Source: Rhynchospora pubera (Eukaryota; Streptophyta; Magnoliopsida; Poales; Cyperaceae). From it: 64,000 bases of DNA. The translations under genes were made by a program, and so were the position numbers. The DNA is taken from positions 92,991-156,990 of the forward strand of contig JAMFTS010000050.1 in assembly GCA_028095005.1 (NCBI GenBank), read 5' to 3'. The first letter of the stretch is position 1; every line of letters begins with the position of its first letter. The notes beneath the pieces were generated by a model. That model did not search any database and had not been told where the DNA came from. It saw nothing but the letters and a program-made list of their open reading frames with translations. Below are positions 23,007 through 32,300 of the stretch, one piece after another.

Positions 23007-23722
23007 GTCGTACTCAAACAGAAACAGTGGGTAGACCATCTGTATCAGGCCACGAAAACCAAATACCAACCGTTGAAGATCAAATTCGAGATTACAGACT
23101 CGGAAGTCGGTTACGGTACGAGTCACAAAGAAGATTGCCAAGGCGTAGGCAATATCGAAGGACATTAGAATCTCAACTAAGTCCTGATACGGAATTAAGC
23201 GTTTCACAGTTCCGTAGAGCACAACAAGTTCCGGCAGAAACACTATACCAAGCCGGATGGAGCGAGAGAAATCATCGGGTATACCAACATTATTCCGATG
23301 AAAGAATTTTGGTGGTTGGAGATCAAAGGAAAATTCCCTTTATCTCCCAGGAAAGCTACAACAGACTCGTCGAAGAAGGATTACAACACTTACATATAGG
23401 TGTTGTAATGGTTCGGCTATACGCTCTGCACAGAAGAAGTGCATGGGTAAATGCTCTGGTTGTTTTAAGAGACACAAGATGGGGGAATGATACCTCATTG
23501 ATAAGTTCCATGGAAATGGACTTAACAGACAACACACAGCTGGCATACGCAGTTCCTGACATGATGGTTAGTATTCATGATTTTTACAATCACATCCAAT
23601 TGGTTGTACAAACTCATGGGTATGAATCATGGCGAGGTGGAGAAAACAATCTCTTAATCTCTCGATCTTTAATAGGGAGGTTATCAAATACTAGCCACAC
23701 AAACTTCCGGTACAATGTCTAA
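23003..23722 (+). pseudogene. ORF3 segment: movement-protein region
   Basis: 239 codons from the ORF3 ATG to an in-frame TAA. The start is basic (RRLPRRRQYRR). The later part, with SLIGRLSNT near the end, has the look of the badnavirus movement-protein domain that guides cell-to-cell spread through plasmodesmata. The same frame continues after the TAA with recognisable family sequence, so the stop is a nonsense lesion and not a natural end. Assignment rests on recalled similarity and position. Confidence 0.75.
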
Positions 23723-25254
23723 GGTGTAACAGAGCACCTAGCAAGCAGAGGCATAAGGGCTATACCGGGACAACCGAGATCAACCGAAGAATTGAGAGGC
23801 CAACGATGGATAATCAGGCCACCAGCAATCCCAGAAGTGCAGCACCCACAGACAATTCGAGTCAGATCAAGAACTGATGGCTCCCTAGCCATTAGATTTG
23901 GTGGGTATACAGCAACTGCACCAACAGAACCAGTAGTTGTCGGGCCCAATGATGAAGAAGAACTAGATGAAGAAATGGCCCTGATGGTTACAATTGAGGA
24001 ACCAGAAACCTCATTTGAAGAAGAATTGAGATCAATCCAAATATTGACATCCTTGTCTAGAGAAGGACCGATGCGAGATTATTGTCCAATCTGGGATGAA
24101 GATGATGAATCAGAGGAAGAATGGCTCAATCCTTTCGCCTCCGAAGGAAGTGAAGACAAACTGTCGCACTTTGCATATGCGGCAGAAGAAACAGAACTAG
24201 AATATCCCAAGATGAAGGCTTTCGCAAAAATGATGGAATCAGCTTTTTCAACGGCTGATAGTTCACTCACCCAAAGAAGGCCAACAGAACCAGTAATGGG
24301 TCCTGTTAACTACCCACCAGCAAGTACATCAAGGCAAACACCGATGCCAACAATACATGAAATCAGAGATCATGTTGGCAGACTCAAAGGGGGTTATGCA
24401 CAACAGCATAGTGGGAGATTCAACCTTCCAGATGCTCAAAGTGACAAATGTGCAATTCTGGTATTACCAGAGGATATCGGGCAATACAGTGATATAATTT
24501 CTCGATGGGAATCAATTACTCTCAATGTGGTTAATGACCGCAACTGGACAGATAATAAGAGAGTAAGGTGATTTTCATTGAAAATCTCCTAGGGGATGTA
24601 GAGAAAAAGATGTTCATCCAATGGAGAATGGCGTATCCCCACGAATATGAAGAATTAATAGCAGTTGCAGATGATCCCCAAAACATAATCTCCTGCATTC
24701 GAAGGATGATATTGCTAGAGGACCCATACCAAGGGTCAACTGAAGAACATACACGCTCTTACCAAGACCTTGAACGCTTGTCATGCAACCACGTTAAGGA
24801 TCTGTTCAACTACATGAATGATTACAAGATCCTTGCAGCAAAATCCGGGAGGATGTACATTTCCTCAGAACTCTCGGAAAAATTCTTCAGAAAAATCCCA
24901 CCTCTAATTGGGCAAGAACTAGAAAAGGCATTTTTAGATAAATACCCTGGAGCAGCGATATGCGTTATGCCAAGAATAAATTTCTCATACCAGCACCTGG
25001 CTGAAAGATGCAAACAAGCTGCACTCCAAAGGAGCTTGAAAGATCTCTCCTTTTGTAGCAAAATTCCATTACCAGGCTACTATGGAGAAAGAAAGAAGTA
25101 TGGACTTCGCAAGTCCAAAACTTACAAAGGCAAACCCCACGAATCTCATGTGCGTGTGTTCAAGAGAAAACATGCTGACAAAGTCCGCAAATGCAAGTGT
25201 TTCATTTGCGGAGAAGAAGGACATTTCGCGCGAGATTGTAACCGCAAAACATGA
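23723..25254 (+). pseudogene. ORF3 segment: capsid protein with CCHC zinc finger
   Basis: It begins in the movement-protein frame, passes through an acidic linker (about 23950-24170), and switches by one frame near 24560, where the capsid core continues (FIENLLGD, then FIQWRMAYP). A basic stretch at about 25085-25190 leads into the finger CKCFICGEEGHFARDC at 25192-25239, an exact CXCX2CX4HX4C match used for RNA packaging and RT in this family. It ends at an in-frame TGA at 25252-25254, after which the family sequence continues in the same frame. Confidence 0.85.
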
Positions 25255-25862
25255 AACATTGCCAGGGCAGCCATTATTGAAAATATGGAACTGTCAGATA
25301 GCTGGGATGTCCTCTCAGTTGATCTAAATGAACCTGATAGTGATGCAATTTGCTCATTATCTGAAGGAGAAGTTGGAAATGTTGCTTCAGCCGTAATCAA
25401 TGATTTACCATTTGGCGAGCAATTACTCATGATACAGGCAGAGCAATTGAGCTGGCGGAGCTACATACAACTGCCTGAAGATCAAAGAGATTGTCCCCAT
25501 GACTGGCAGGACAATGATTCAGTTCCAACAGGACATGAAAAATGTTCCATGTGTAAAGAAATGACGACGAATCAACAAGGGCATACTGTAAAAACTGCCG
25601 CCTAACAGTATGTCCTATGTGTTCAAGATTCAGGCTGGGCAGACGAATACGAGCTAAGGTGCAGCCAATAGCACCTTATGATAGTAAGGATCAGCTAATC
25701 AATGAGCTGGTGTCTTATGTTCAATACCTCTTGGTAGAAAATGGAAAACTCAAAGCCGAGTTTGATGAATTAATGAAGAAAGACAAAGGAAAAATCAAAC
25801 TACGGTTCGAAGACGAAGAGGTGGATGAAGAAATAGAGATGGAACCTAAAAATCCAACATGA
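25255..25862 (+). pseudogene. ORF3 segment: second Cys-rich motif and linker
   Basis: An acidic stretch in the capsid frame leads to KCSMCK. After a frame change at about 25565-25580 comes YCKNCRLTVCPMC, ending near 25623. Together they have the spacing CX2C, about 11 residues, CX2CX4CX2C. This second Cys motif is, to my knowledge, peculiar to badnaviruses and rice tungro bacilliform virus. A coiled-coil-like and very acidic linker follows, up to a TGA at 25860-25862. The same frame runs on into the protease. Confidence 0.8.
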
Positions 25863-28046
25863 GCTCTTCGAATAGCTTCTGCCAATACTATCTCTACTGA
25901 GGAAATTGAGCAATTCAATACAGTGGTCCAAAACCCTGTAAGGGGCAAAAGGGTCCTAAACAGACTCTACAACATGGAGATAACCTTTGAAATACCAGGA
26001 GTTAACCCATTCAAGGTTCAAGCAATTCTTGACACAGGAGCAACTGTCTGCTGTGTCAACCAAGAAATTGTCCCACAAGAGGCATTGGAGCCAAGTGCCT
26101 ATCCAATACAAATCAATGGGGTAAACTCAACTCAGATGGCCAGTCTAAAACTCAAAAATGGTAGTATGCTGATTGAGTCGAATAGGTTCAGAATTCCCTT
26201 CACCTATTCTTTTTCGATGGGGAAGAAGGAGGGAGTTCAGATGCTGATCGAGTGCAATTTTATCCGATCCATGCAAGGTGGATTGCGAATCGAAGGCCAG
26301 AACGTGACTTTTTACAAAAATATCACGACAATTGCAACCACAACGGATGCTGAGGTGGTACAAGCAGCAATTCCTGAGCTCGACCTGACGGGCTTAGAAT
26401 ACATTGAAGTAAGAGAGGCCGTAGCATACCACCAAGAGCAAGAGTCACAACAGTTTAAAGAGAAGTTCAGACCACTACTCAACAGATTAAAAGAACAGGA
26501 ATTCATTGGAGAAAACCTCCTGAAACACTGGTCGAAAAATCAGGTGACGTGCTCTCTCGACATCATAAATCCTGATCTCCAAATTCAGGATAAGCCTCTG
26601 AAGCATGTGACGCCTCAAATGAAGGAACAATTTGAAAAACATACAAAGGCGTTATTACAACTGGGAGTAATCAGGCCTAGTAAGAGCAGGCACAGAACCA
26701 TGGCTATAATGGTCAATTCTGGAACTACCATTGACCCAGTCACTGGCAAAGAAATTAAAGGCAAAGAGCGCATGGTATTCAACTACAGGTCCCTCAATGA
26801 TAATACTCATAATGACCAGTATAGCCTCCCTGGCATCAATACTATCCTTAAAAAGGTCGGTCACAGCAAGATCTACTCGAAATTCGACCTCAAGAGTGGA
26901 TTTCATCAGGTGGCAATGACACCTGAGTCAATTGAATGGACTGCTTTTGTGGTGCCTGGTGGACTATATGAATGGCTCGTTATGCCATTTGGACTAAAGA
27001 ACGCACCGGCTATTTTCCAAAGAAAGATGGATCAGTGTTTTGCTGGTACCGAAGATTTTATAGCGGTGTATATTGATGATATTCTAGTATTTTCTGAGAA
27101 TGAACAACAACATGCCGAGCATCTTAGAAAAATGCTAGAAATCTGTGAAAAATGGGGCCTCGTACTCTCTCCAACAAAATTGAAGATAGCAGTTAGAGAA
27201 ATTGAATTCCTTGGAGCAATCATTGGAAGGAGTAAGGTGAAACTCCAACCCCATGTCATAAAGAAGATCGTCTCCTTTGATGAGGAGAAACTGAAAGAAA
27301 AGGCCGGACTCCGAGCATGGTTAGGCATACTCAATTACGCCAGGAGTTATATTCCAAAACTTGAGACTCTTCTAGGTCCCTTGTACACAAAAACCAGCCC
27401 TCATGGAGATAAGCGCCTCAAACCGTCTGATTATGAACTGATCAGAAAAATCAAGGAAAAGGTACAAAACCTGCCAGACTTGGAGCTTCCACCAACAGGG
27501 AACTATATCATCCTTGAAACAGACGGATGTATGGAAGGATGGGGTGGCATATGTAAATGGAAACCAAAGAAGCATGACCCCAGATCCATAGAAAAGATTT
27601 GTGCCTATGCTAGCGGCAAATTTCCGGTGATCAAGTCAACCATTGATGCAGAAATACACGCTTGCATGAAAACATTGAAGGCACTAAAAATCCACTATCT
27701 TGATCAACAGGAGATAACACTAAGGACTGACTGTCAAGCGATAATATCCTTTTTCAATAAGTCAGCCCAAAATAAACCATCAAGGGTTAGATGGATAAAT
27801 TTTGTTGATTATGTAACAGGGACAGGAGTGCAGATTAACTTTGAGCACATAGATGGTAAGCTAAACAGCTTAGCTGATGCACTCTCCCGATTAACAACAA
27901 AATTGGCTGTTACCAGTGAGATACAAGAACAACAAGAGCTATTCTTAACACATCTCGAAGGAGCATTCGAAGAAGCAGACCAATTTAGTGACAGCCTAAA
28001 CAAGCAGATGAATGAGCTAATTTTAAAAATTAGCTCTTTACTCTGA
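25863..28046 (+). pseudogene. ORF3 segment: aspartic protease, reverse transcriptase and RNase H (open frame)
   Basis: The frame is open from the preceding stop to the TGA at 28044-28046; 707 codons follow 25923. The protease active site DTGAT is at 26031-26045. The reverse transcriptase spans about 26450-27250 with FDLKSGFHQ, MPFGLKNAP and the catalytic YIDD box at 27069-27080. RNase H spans about 27510-27900 with ETDG, DAEIHA, LRTDCQ and DGKLNSLADALSR supplying its acidic residues and His. No internal damage is seen. It is called pseudogene because it belongs to a polyprotein whose upstream part is broken. Confidence 0.92.
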
Positions 28047-28198
28047 TCCACCTTTAAAATCCAAATAAATGTTTAATTATTTTTGTTTTTTTTTTAGGTT
28101 TGATGGTAATCTACGGAAAACCATTGATCTTTGGCAGTAATCTACGGAAAACTGTCTTTTGTTTAATAGTTTCAGTTTGTTTATATTTTTGCAGAAAA
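28022..28198 (+). promoter_or_regulatory. ORF3-ORF4 junction with two splice-acceptor-like sites and a direct repeat
   Basis: A T-rich tract ending TTTTTTAG|G at 28096-28097 and a second one, TTATATTTTTGCAG|A, ending at 28194 both look like 3' splice sites. The second stands five bases before the ATG of the downstream ORF. Between them a 16-bp word (GTAATCTACGGAAAAC) occurs twice, at 28106-28121 and 28137-28152, a 31-bp period. Rice tungro bacilliform virus makes its ORF4 mRNA by splicing, which is the basis for this reading. Confidence 0.5.
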
Positions 28199-28624
28199 AT
28201 GGTGCTGGAATATTTAACCCATATTTTTAGAAGCTATGAAGGATCCCCACGTTATAGTCTTAGGCCAGATTTCAGGATAGCGCTCAACAACGCTGTTCGC
28301 AGGGGAGCATCATGTGGCCAAACGGAAGAAATAGAAGACTATGAGACAATCACTTGTGATTTATTGTTTTCAAGGCCAACTTTAAATATGGAAGGAGGAA
28401 TGAGAGCAAGGCTCATGGAATTACACCAAGCCCAAATTCAAAAATCCCTTACGGAGCTTGAAAAATTGCTAGTCATGAGCAATTTGCAAAAGATCAGACT
28501 TGAACAACATGCTAGTAAGGATAATTGGGCAAGAGATGCCCTCGGGCCTGTTAACGATAATATCGAAAAGTTGATTGAAGCTCACAGTAAGCTTCGAATA
28601 ATCCAACAGAGCATCTATTATTAG
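28199..28624 (+). CDS. Pararetrovirus ORF4-like protein, intact frame, unknown function
   Basis: A 141-codon frame starts at the ATG right after the acceptor-like CAG at 28192-28194 and stops at TAG 28622-28624. It is separate from ORF3 and upstream of the viral promoter. It begins MVLEYLTHIFRSYEG. The C-terminal half (from MEGGMRARLMELHQ) is a predicted amphipathic helix or coiled coil with heptad leucines. I do not recognise a family. By position it corresponds to ORF4 of rice tungro bacilliform virus; most badnaviruses lack a separate gene here. The ORF is open although the polyprotein is broken. Confidence 0.65.
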   Translation: MVLEYLTHIFRSYEGSPRYSLRPDFRIALNNAVRRGASCGQTEEIEDYETITCDLLFSRPTLNMEGGMRARLMELHQAQIQKSLTELEKLLVMSNLQKIRLEQHASKDNWARDALGPVNDNIEKLIEAHSKLRIIQQSIYY

Positions 28625-28930
28625 GTAGTGTGCATAATATGCTTACTTTCGGTGCCAACCTGTTTGGTCTGTTAGTGGGCATCTTTTCTTTTCTAAAAGG
28701 CATCTTTATAATGGTGCCAGTATGTAATAATTGTACTGGTGTGTTTTAGTGCGCCACTTGGTGCATCTTTAGGCGCATTATTGAAGTAGTGCGCTTTTCT
28801 TTATTTTGCTTCTGGACAGCACTGAGATAGTGCTTTCCTTTATTCCATTTTCAGATCGCACTAGGTGTGTCAGTGCACATCTTTTTATTTGAGTAGGAGA
28901 CAAAAGTATGTGGTAATCCAATTAATTGCA
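28625..28930 (+). promoter_or_regulatory. Viral intergenic region with repeated GTGC / GCATCTTT words
   Basis: No ORF. The words GGCATCTTT, GTGCATCTTT and GTGCACATCTTT recur, as does AGTGCG or AGTGC, several times in 250 bases. This has the look of an upstream enhancer with repeated binding words. It lies directly before the TATA box. Confidence 0.45.
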
Positions 28931-28995
28931 TGACGATGGGGCCCAATGAGCACCCGATGCATTATTGAGATACCAGACTCGAGTCTCTATAAAAG
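28931..28995 (+). promoter_or_regulatory. Viral full-length transcript promoter (TGACG element and TATA box)
   Basis: TGACG at 28931-28935 matches the core of as-1-type elements known from caulimovirus promoters. TATAAAAG at 28988-28995 is a strong TATA box about 55 bases downstream. Transcription would start near 29020, on the plus strand, toward the primer site and, in a circular genome, ORF1 and ORF2. In this linear copy it would read out into flanking plant DNA. Confidence 0.7.
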
Positions 28996-29071
28996 AGTAT
29001 CATTCAGAAGTTGCAAGACACACAGAAAAAAATCTGAAGTCTTACTTCTTCTCTTGTAATCCTATTCTATC

Positions 29072-29077
29072 AATAAA
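29072..29077 (+). terminator. Viral poly(A) signal AATAAA downstream of the promoter
   Basis: AATAAA lies about 80 bases after the TATA box. Caulimovirids place the poly(A) signal just after the start site, so that it is skipped on the first pass and used on the second, giving terminally redundant RNA. The spacing here fits that arrangement. Confidence 0.65.
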
Positions 29078-29165
29078 ATCTCTCTCTTACAATTCTATAA
29101 AAATCTTTGAAGCCAGCATTAATTATAATCGCGAAGTTTCAAAGTCGATCAGTTTGCTTCCTATT

Positions 29166-29175
29166 TGGTATCAGA
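29166..29175 (+). other. tRNA-Met primer-binding site of the pararetrovirus
   Basis: TGGTATCAGA is the complement of the 3' end of plant initiator tRNA-Met and primes minus-strand synthesis in Caulimoviridae. It stands about 145 bases after the predicted start site. The match then diverges (AAAAGG instead of the usual GC continuation). A donor-like AG|GTAGGT follows at 29229-29234. Confidence 0.8.
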
Positions 29176-29324
29176 AAAAGGTTTGTTTCTTAATACTATT
29201 TATGGCTTTCTAAATTTCTGTGTATTCTAGGTAGGTATTTAAGGGGGAGATTATTCCAAATCCTTAGAAAGTTCAAAACTTGAAACATATCGAAACATAT
29301 ATTAATCCGGGGTAAATAGATCCG

Positions 29325-29369
29325 GATCCGTTACTGTTCATAAGCACTGTTGGCGAACAGTAACGGATC
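29325..29369. repeat. Perfect 15-bp inverted repeat just right of the virus
   Basis: GATCCGTTACTGTTC (29325-29339) and its exact reverse complement (29355-29369) are separated by 15 bases, giving a stable stem-loop. It is 85-130 bases beyond the last recognisable viral base and may mark a small transposon end or the insertion neighbourhood. Confidence 0.7.
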
Positions 29370-32300
29370 TGAGCCGTTCCTTTGATCCCCTGCATCGTAA
29401 CCGTCCGATTCGATCTATCTCATCCATCCGATTTCTTCCTTCGAGAGTCTTCCTGAGAATATACCTGGAATCGCTCCTCTCTCTCATCCTTTCTCGCAGA
29501 TGCCTTCCACGGACCGGGCAAAAGAGATCGCCCATGTGGTCGTGTACGGAGGCACATCGGGCGGCTGCTCTCGGTGCTATGAGCCCTCCCCTTCATCACT
29601 TTTCCTTTACCGTTCCTCTTCTCTGCTACTGGTCTAGGGACTGTGCCTCATTGGTTTGCCTCTTCGATTTTTGTGTGACGATGAGGAAATGAAGCTTCTC
29701 TCTCATCCTCAATTTCCTTCCTCATCTCTACTATGCTCTTTGCTCCATAGCCGATTCATTTCTCTCTGTCTTTTTTTCTCTTCTCCTACGTTGGTACGCT
29801 CTCCACTTTGTTTAATTTCTAGGTTAACACAGAAATTATACTATGTTGGTATTTTATAATTGAACATACAAAAATCGGTATCGTCTCTCTCCAGTCATCT
29901 GTCCTATTTTTTTTTTTTAAAACGAAACAAGAAATTTACTTCAATCATCTCAAAAACCTTATCGAACTCAAGGACTTGAGTTTGAAGCCTAGCCATTGAC
30001 CATACAGTTAACTATTCATAACTATATTGGTAGTTTCTAATTGGTATCATCTCTCTCAAGGAGCAATCAGCTATGGCGCAAGGAGCAGATAAATCATCTC
30101 TCTCAAGGAACATAATTAATTTATGTTCCTGTTTTTTCTCTTATCCTACATTGGTATTTTCTAATTGAGGTCAATCGTCATCTCTCTCAAGGTAAACCAT
30201 TTTTACACTCCTCATGTGCTCGATGAAATGCTTAAGTCAAGATTGTGTGTGCAGTTTGAGCACTGCTGGGATGATGAAAGAATCATGATTTTGTTACATC
30301 TTGATTATCAGTTTTTTTTTTTTTTTGTTCTTCTTGCCTTTCAATTTTTAATTTGTATTTTCATTGTGCTTTTTAGTTGTTGCAGCTCCCGGAGTTGATG
30401 CATTTCTAAGTCTTCGAGCATTTAGCATGTGAGTACTTCTCTTAGCTAGGGTGTCAGCTCTCTTTTTTTTTTATTATATGACTCAAACTATAGTTAGTCA
30501 TGCTATTTTTTTATGCATCTTGGTTTCCAATCAAGGATAATGTCATAATTACAATGTATAAATATAGTCCCAAATTTGACAAATCGATGGTCTATTATAG
30601 TTATGAAAGTATAAAAAATATATATAGTTTAGGGGAGATAACAAATAAAAGTGTTTTTTCTTTTCTCCTGTGAAACCCTTTTAACTTCATATTCCATTCA
30701 GTTCAATTAGCCTAAAAATAAAGGGAAAAAGGAATGAAAGTACCTAGATAAGAAGGCAAGCTATTTTTCTATATTGCATAACTAACACTTTCGACTTTCA
30801 TTCTTTTCATTCTTACCTTTTTCAGATAGCTATGCAAAATGCTTACGATGAGGGCATATTGTATTGTAGAAAAATGAAGAGCCTTTAATAGCTTATCTTT
30901 TTCAGTCTATTCGAACTTTCCTTCCCATTTTGCCTTACTCTTGGTATTGCTATTTTAGGGTTCGATTACTGTTATTGCTGACTTGAAGGTTTTTGTTCTT
31001 ATTCTTCCTTGATCTTTGGCTTTTGGGTTATTTTCTTCTTCTCTCCATTTTCTCTATTCCAATAGATTCGATCTGGCTTTGGATTTTTGCTGATCAATTT
31101 TGTTTTTCGCTTGATTACAGATTCTGATGCAGTCGGTGCCTCTTCCAATAGTATTTTTCTAACGATCGCCACACTACCAAATCTCACCTGCATTCGCACT
31201 CGCCACTCCAACCTAAAGTTCCAGAGGTGCAAATCTTCTTTCTCTTAGTTGTTCCTCCTTTGACCGTTTTTTGGTTTCTTTTGGTGCCTCTTCCAGATCA
31301 ATTTTTTTCTTATTATTTTCTCAAATTTGGTTTTAGCCGTTCAATTTAGTGCTGACTCATATCGGGTCAGACAATGTTTAGTTGTAAATTTATTTTTTGA
31401 GATTTTCATTTAATTATCAATTTTCTATCAAGTTTGGCCTAAGATTTCTTCAACAAATATTGCGAAGAATAATTGTTGGGGTTGCTAAAGGAAGAAGGGT
31501 AAACGACTTTCAGGTATTTGACGATTTTGATGTTTTTAACGTTATGTCAAATTGAATTTCGGCAGGTCAGGTTAGTTTTTACTGATTTTAATTTACTTTC
31601 AGGTTTTCGACTTGCTTTTTGTTCAGTATTAATCGATTGTTTTATTGGTGTCTCTCTTCTTAGGTTAGCATTCATCCTTAATTTCTCTTTGGATACACCG
31701 AAGTCCAATTCATCATCCTGTTGCAAGTTTCAAGCAAAATGACAACTACCTCAATGCATCTTCTAAAGGTTCTTTTATTTTGTTTTATATAAATTAGTGC
31801 CTAAATTCAATTGTGTGATAAAATTGAGCTTTAAAAGTATCAGATGTGTGTTATTGGCTTAAATCATGCGTAGCTATTTTTTTTAGATGGATGGTGGTTC
31901 TCTTAGCACACCTCTAAATCAACATAACTGCAACAAATATATCATATGTGTGTGTATTGTTTGACATTCTATTTATCTTTAATGAGTTATATTGGCATTT
32001 CTAATTGAGAAAAATTCTATATTTTGGTTTGCTATTAATACATAGTGGTACAGAGTTGCTGCCTATGGAGGCACCTCTTATGTTGACAAACAACATTAAA
32101 ATCATATTTCTTAAAATGATTTTTTTTAGATATTTGTAGGGTCAAGCCAAGAAGGTGATCGATTATCTAAGCTGCAGGGATACACCTATGTTTGTGTTGG
32201 TGTGGATGCGGTTGGGTATATGCCTAACTTTGGCATATATAGTCTTCCATGTCAGTACTACCATAAGCTGCTTTGTCACCTTGCCAAAGTAAAATTATAT

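Larger units (their letters stand above)
23003..28046 (+). pseudogene. Pararetrovirus ORF3 polyprotein, broken
   Basis: About 1,680 codons encode, in order, movement protein, capsid with zinc fingers, aspartic protease, reverse transcriptase and RNase H. Reading is interrupted by a TAA at 23720-23722, a frame change near 24560, a TGA at 25252-25254, a second frame change near 25565-25580, and a TGA at 25860-25862. Recognisable sequence continues directly across every break, so these are small lesions rather than deletions. The last 2.2 kb is uninterrupted. With five lesions a functional polyprotein cannot be made. Segments are described in separate entries. Confidence 0.9.
22608..29239 (+). 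mobile_element. Endogenous pararetrovirus (Caulimoviridae, badnavirus/tungrovirus type)
   Basis: About 6.6 kb of virus-derived DNA in the order ORF2, ORF3 polyprotein (movement, capsid, protease, RT, RNase H), ORF4-like gene, promoter, poly(A) signal and tRNA-Met primer site. In the virus the primer site opens the circular map, so the copy is cut open between leader and ORF2. ORF1 is not found upstream of 22608. Two Cys motifs in the capsid region fit the CXCX2CX4HX4C finger and the second CX2C...CX2CX4CX2C motif that I know only from badnaviruses and rice tungro bacilliform virus. ORF2 and ORF3 overlap as ATGA, as in those genera. The polyprotein is broken in five places, so this copy does not encode a complete virus. 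Outer borders are approximate. Confidence 0.9.
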
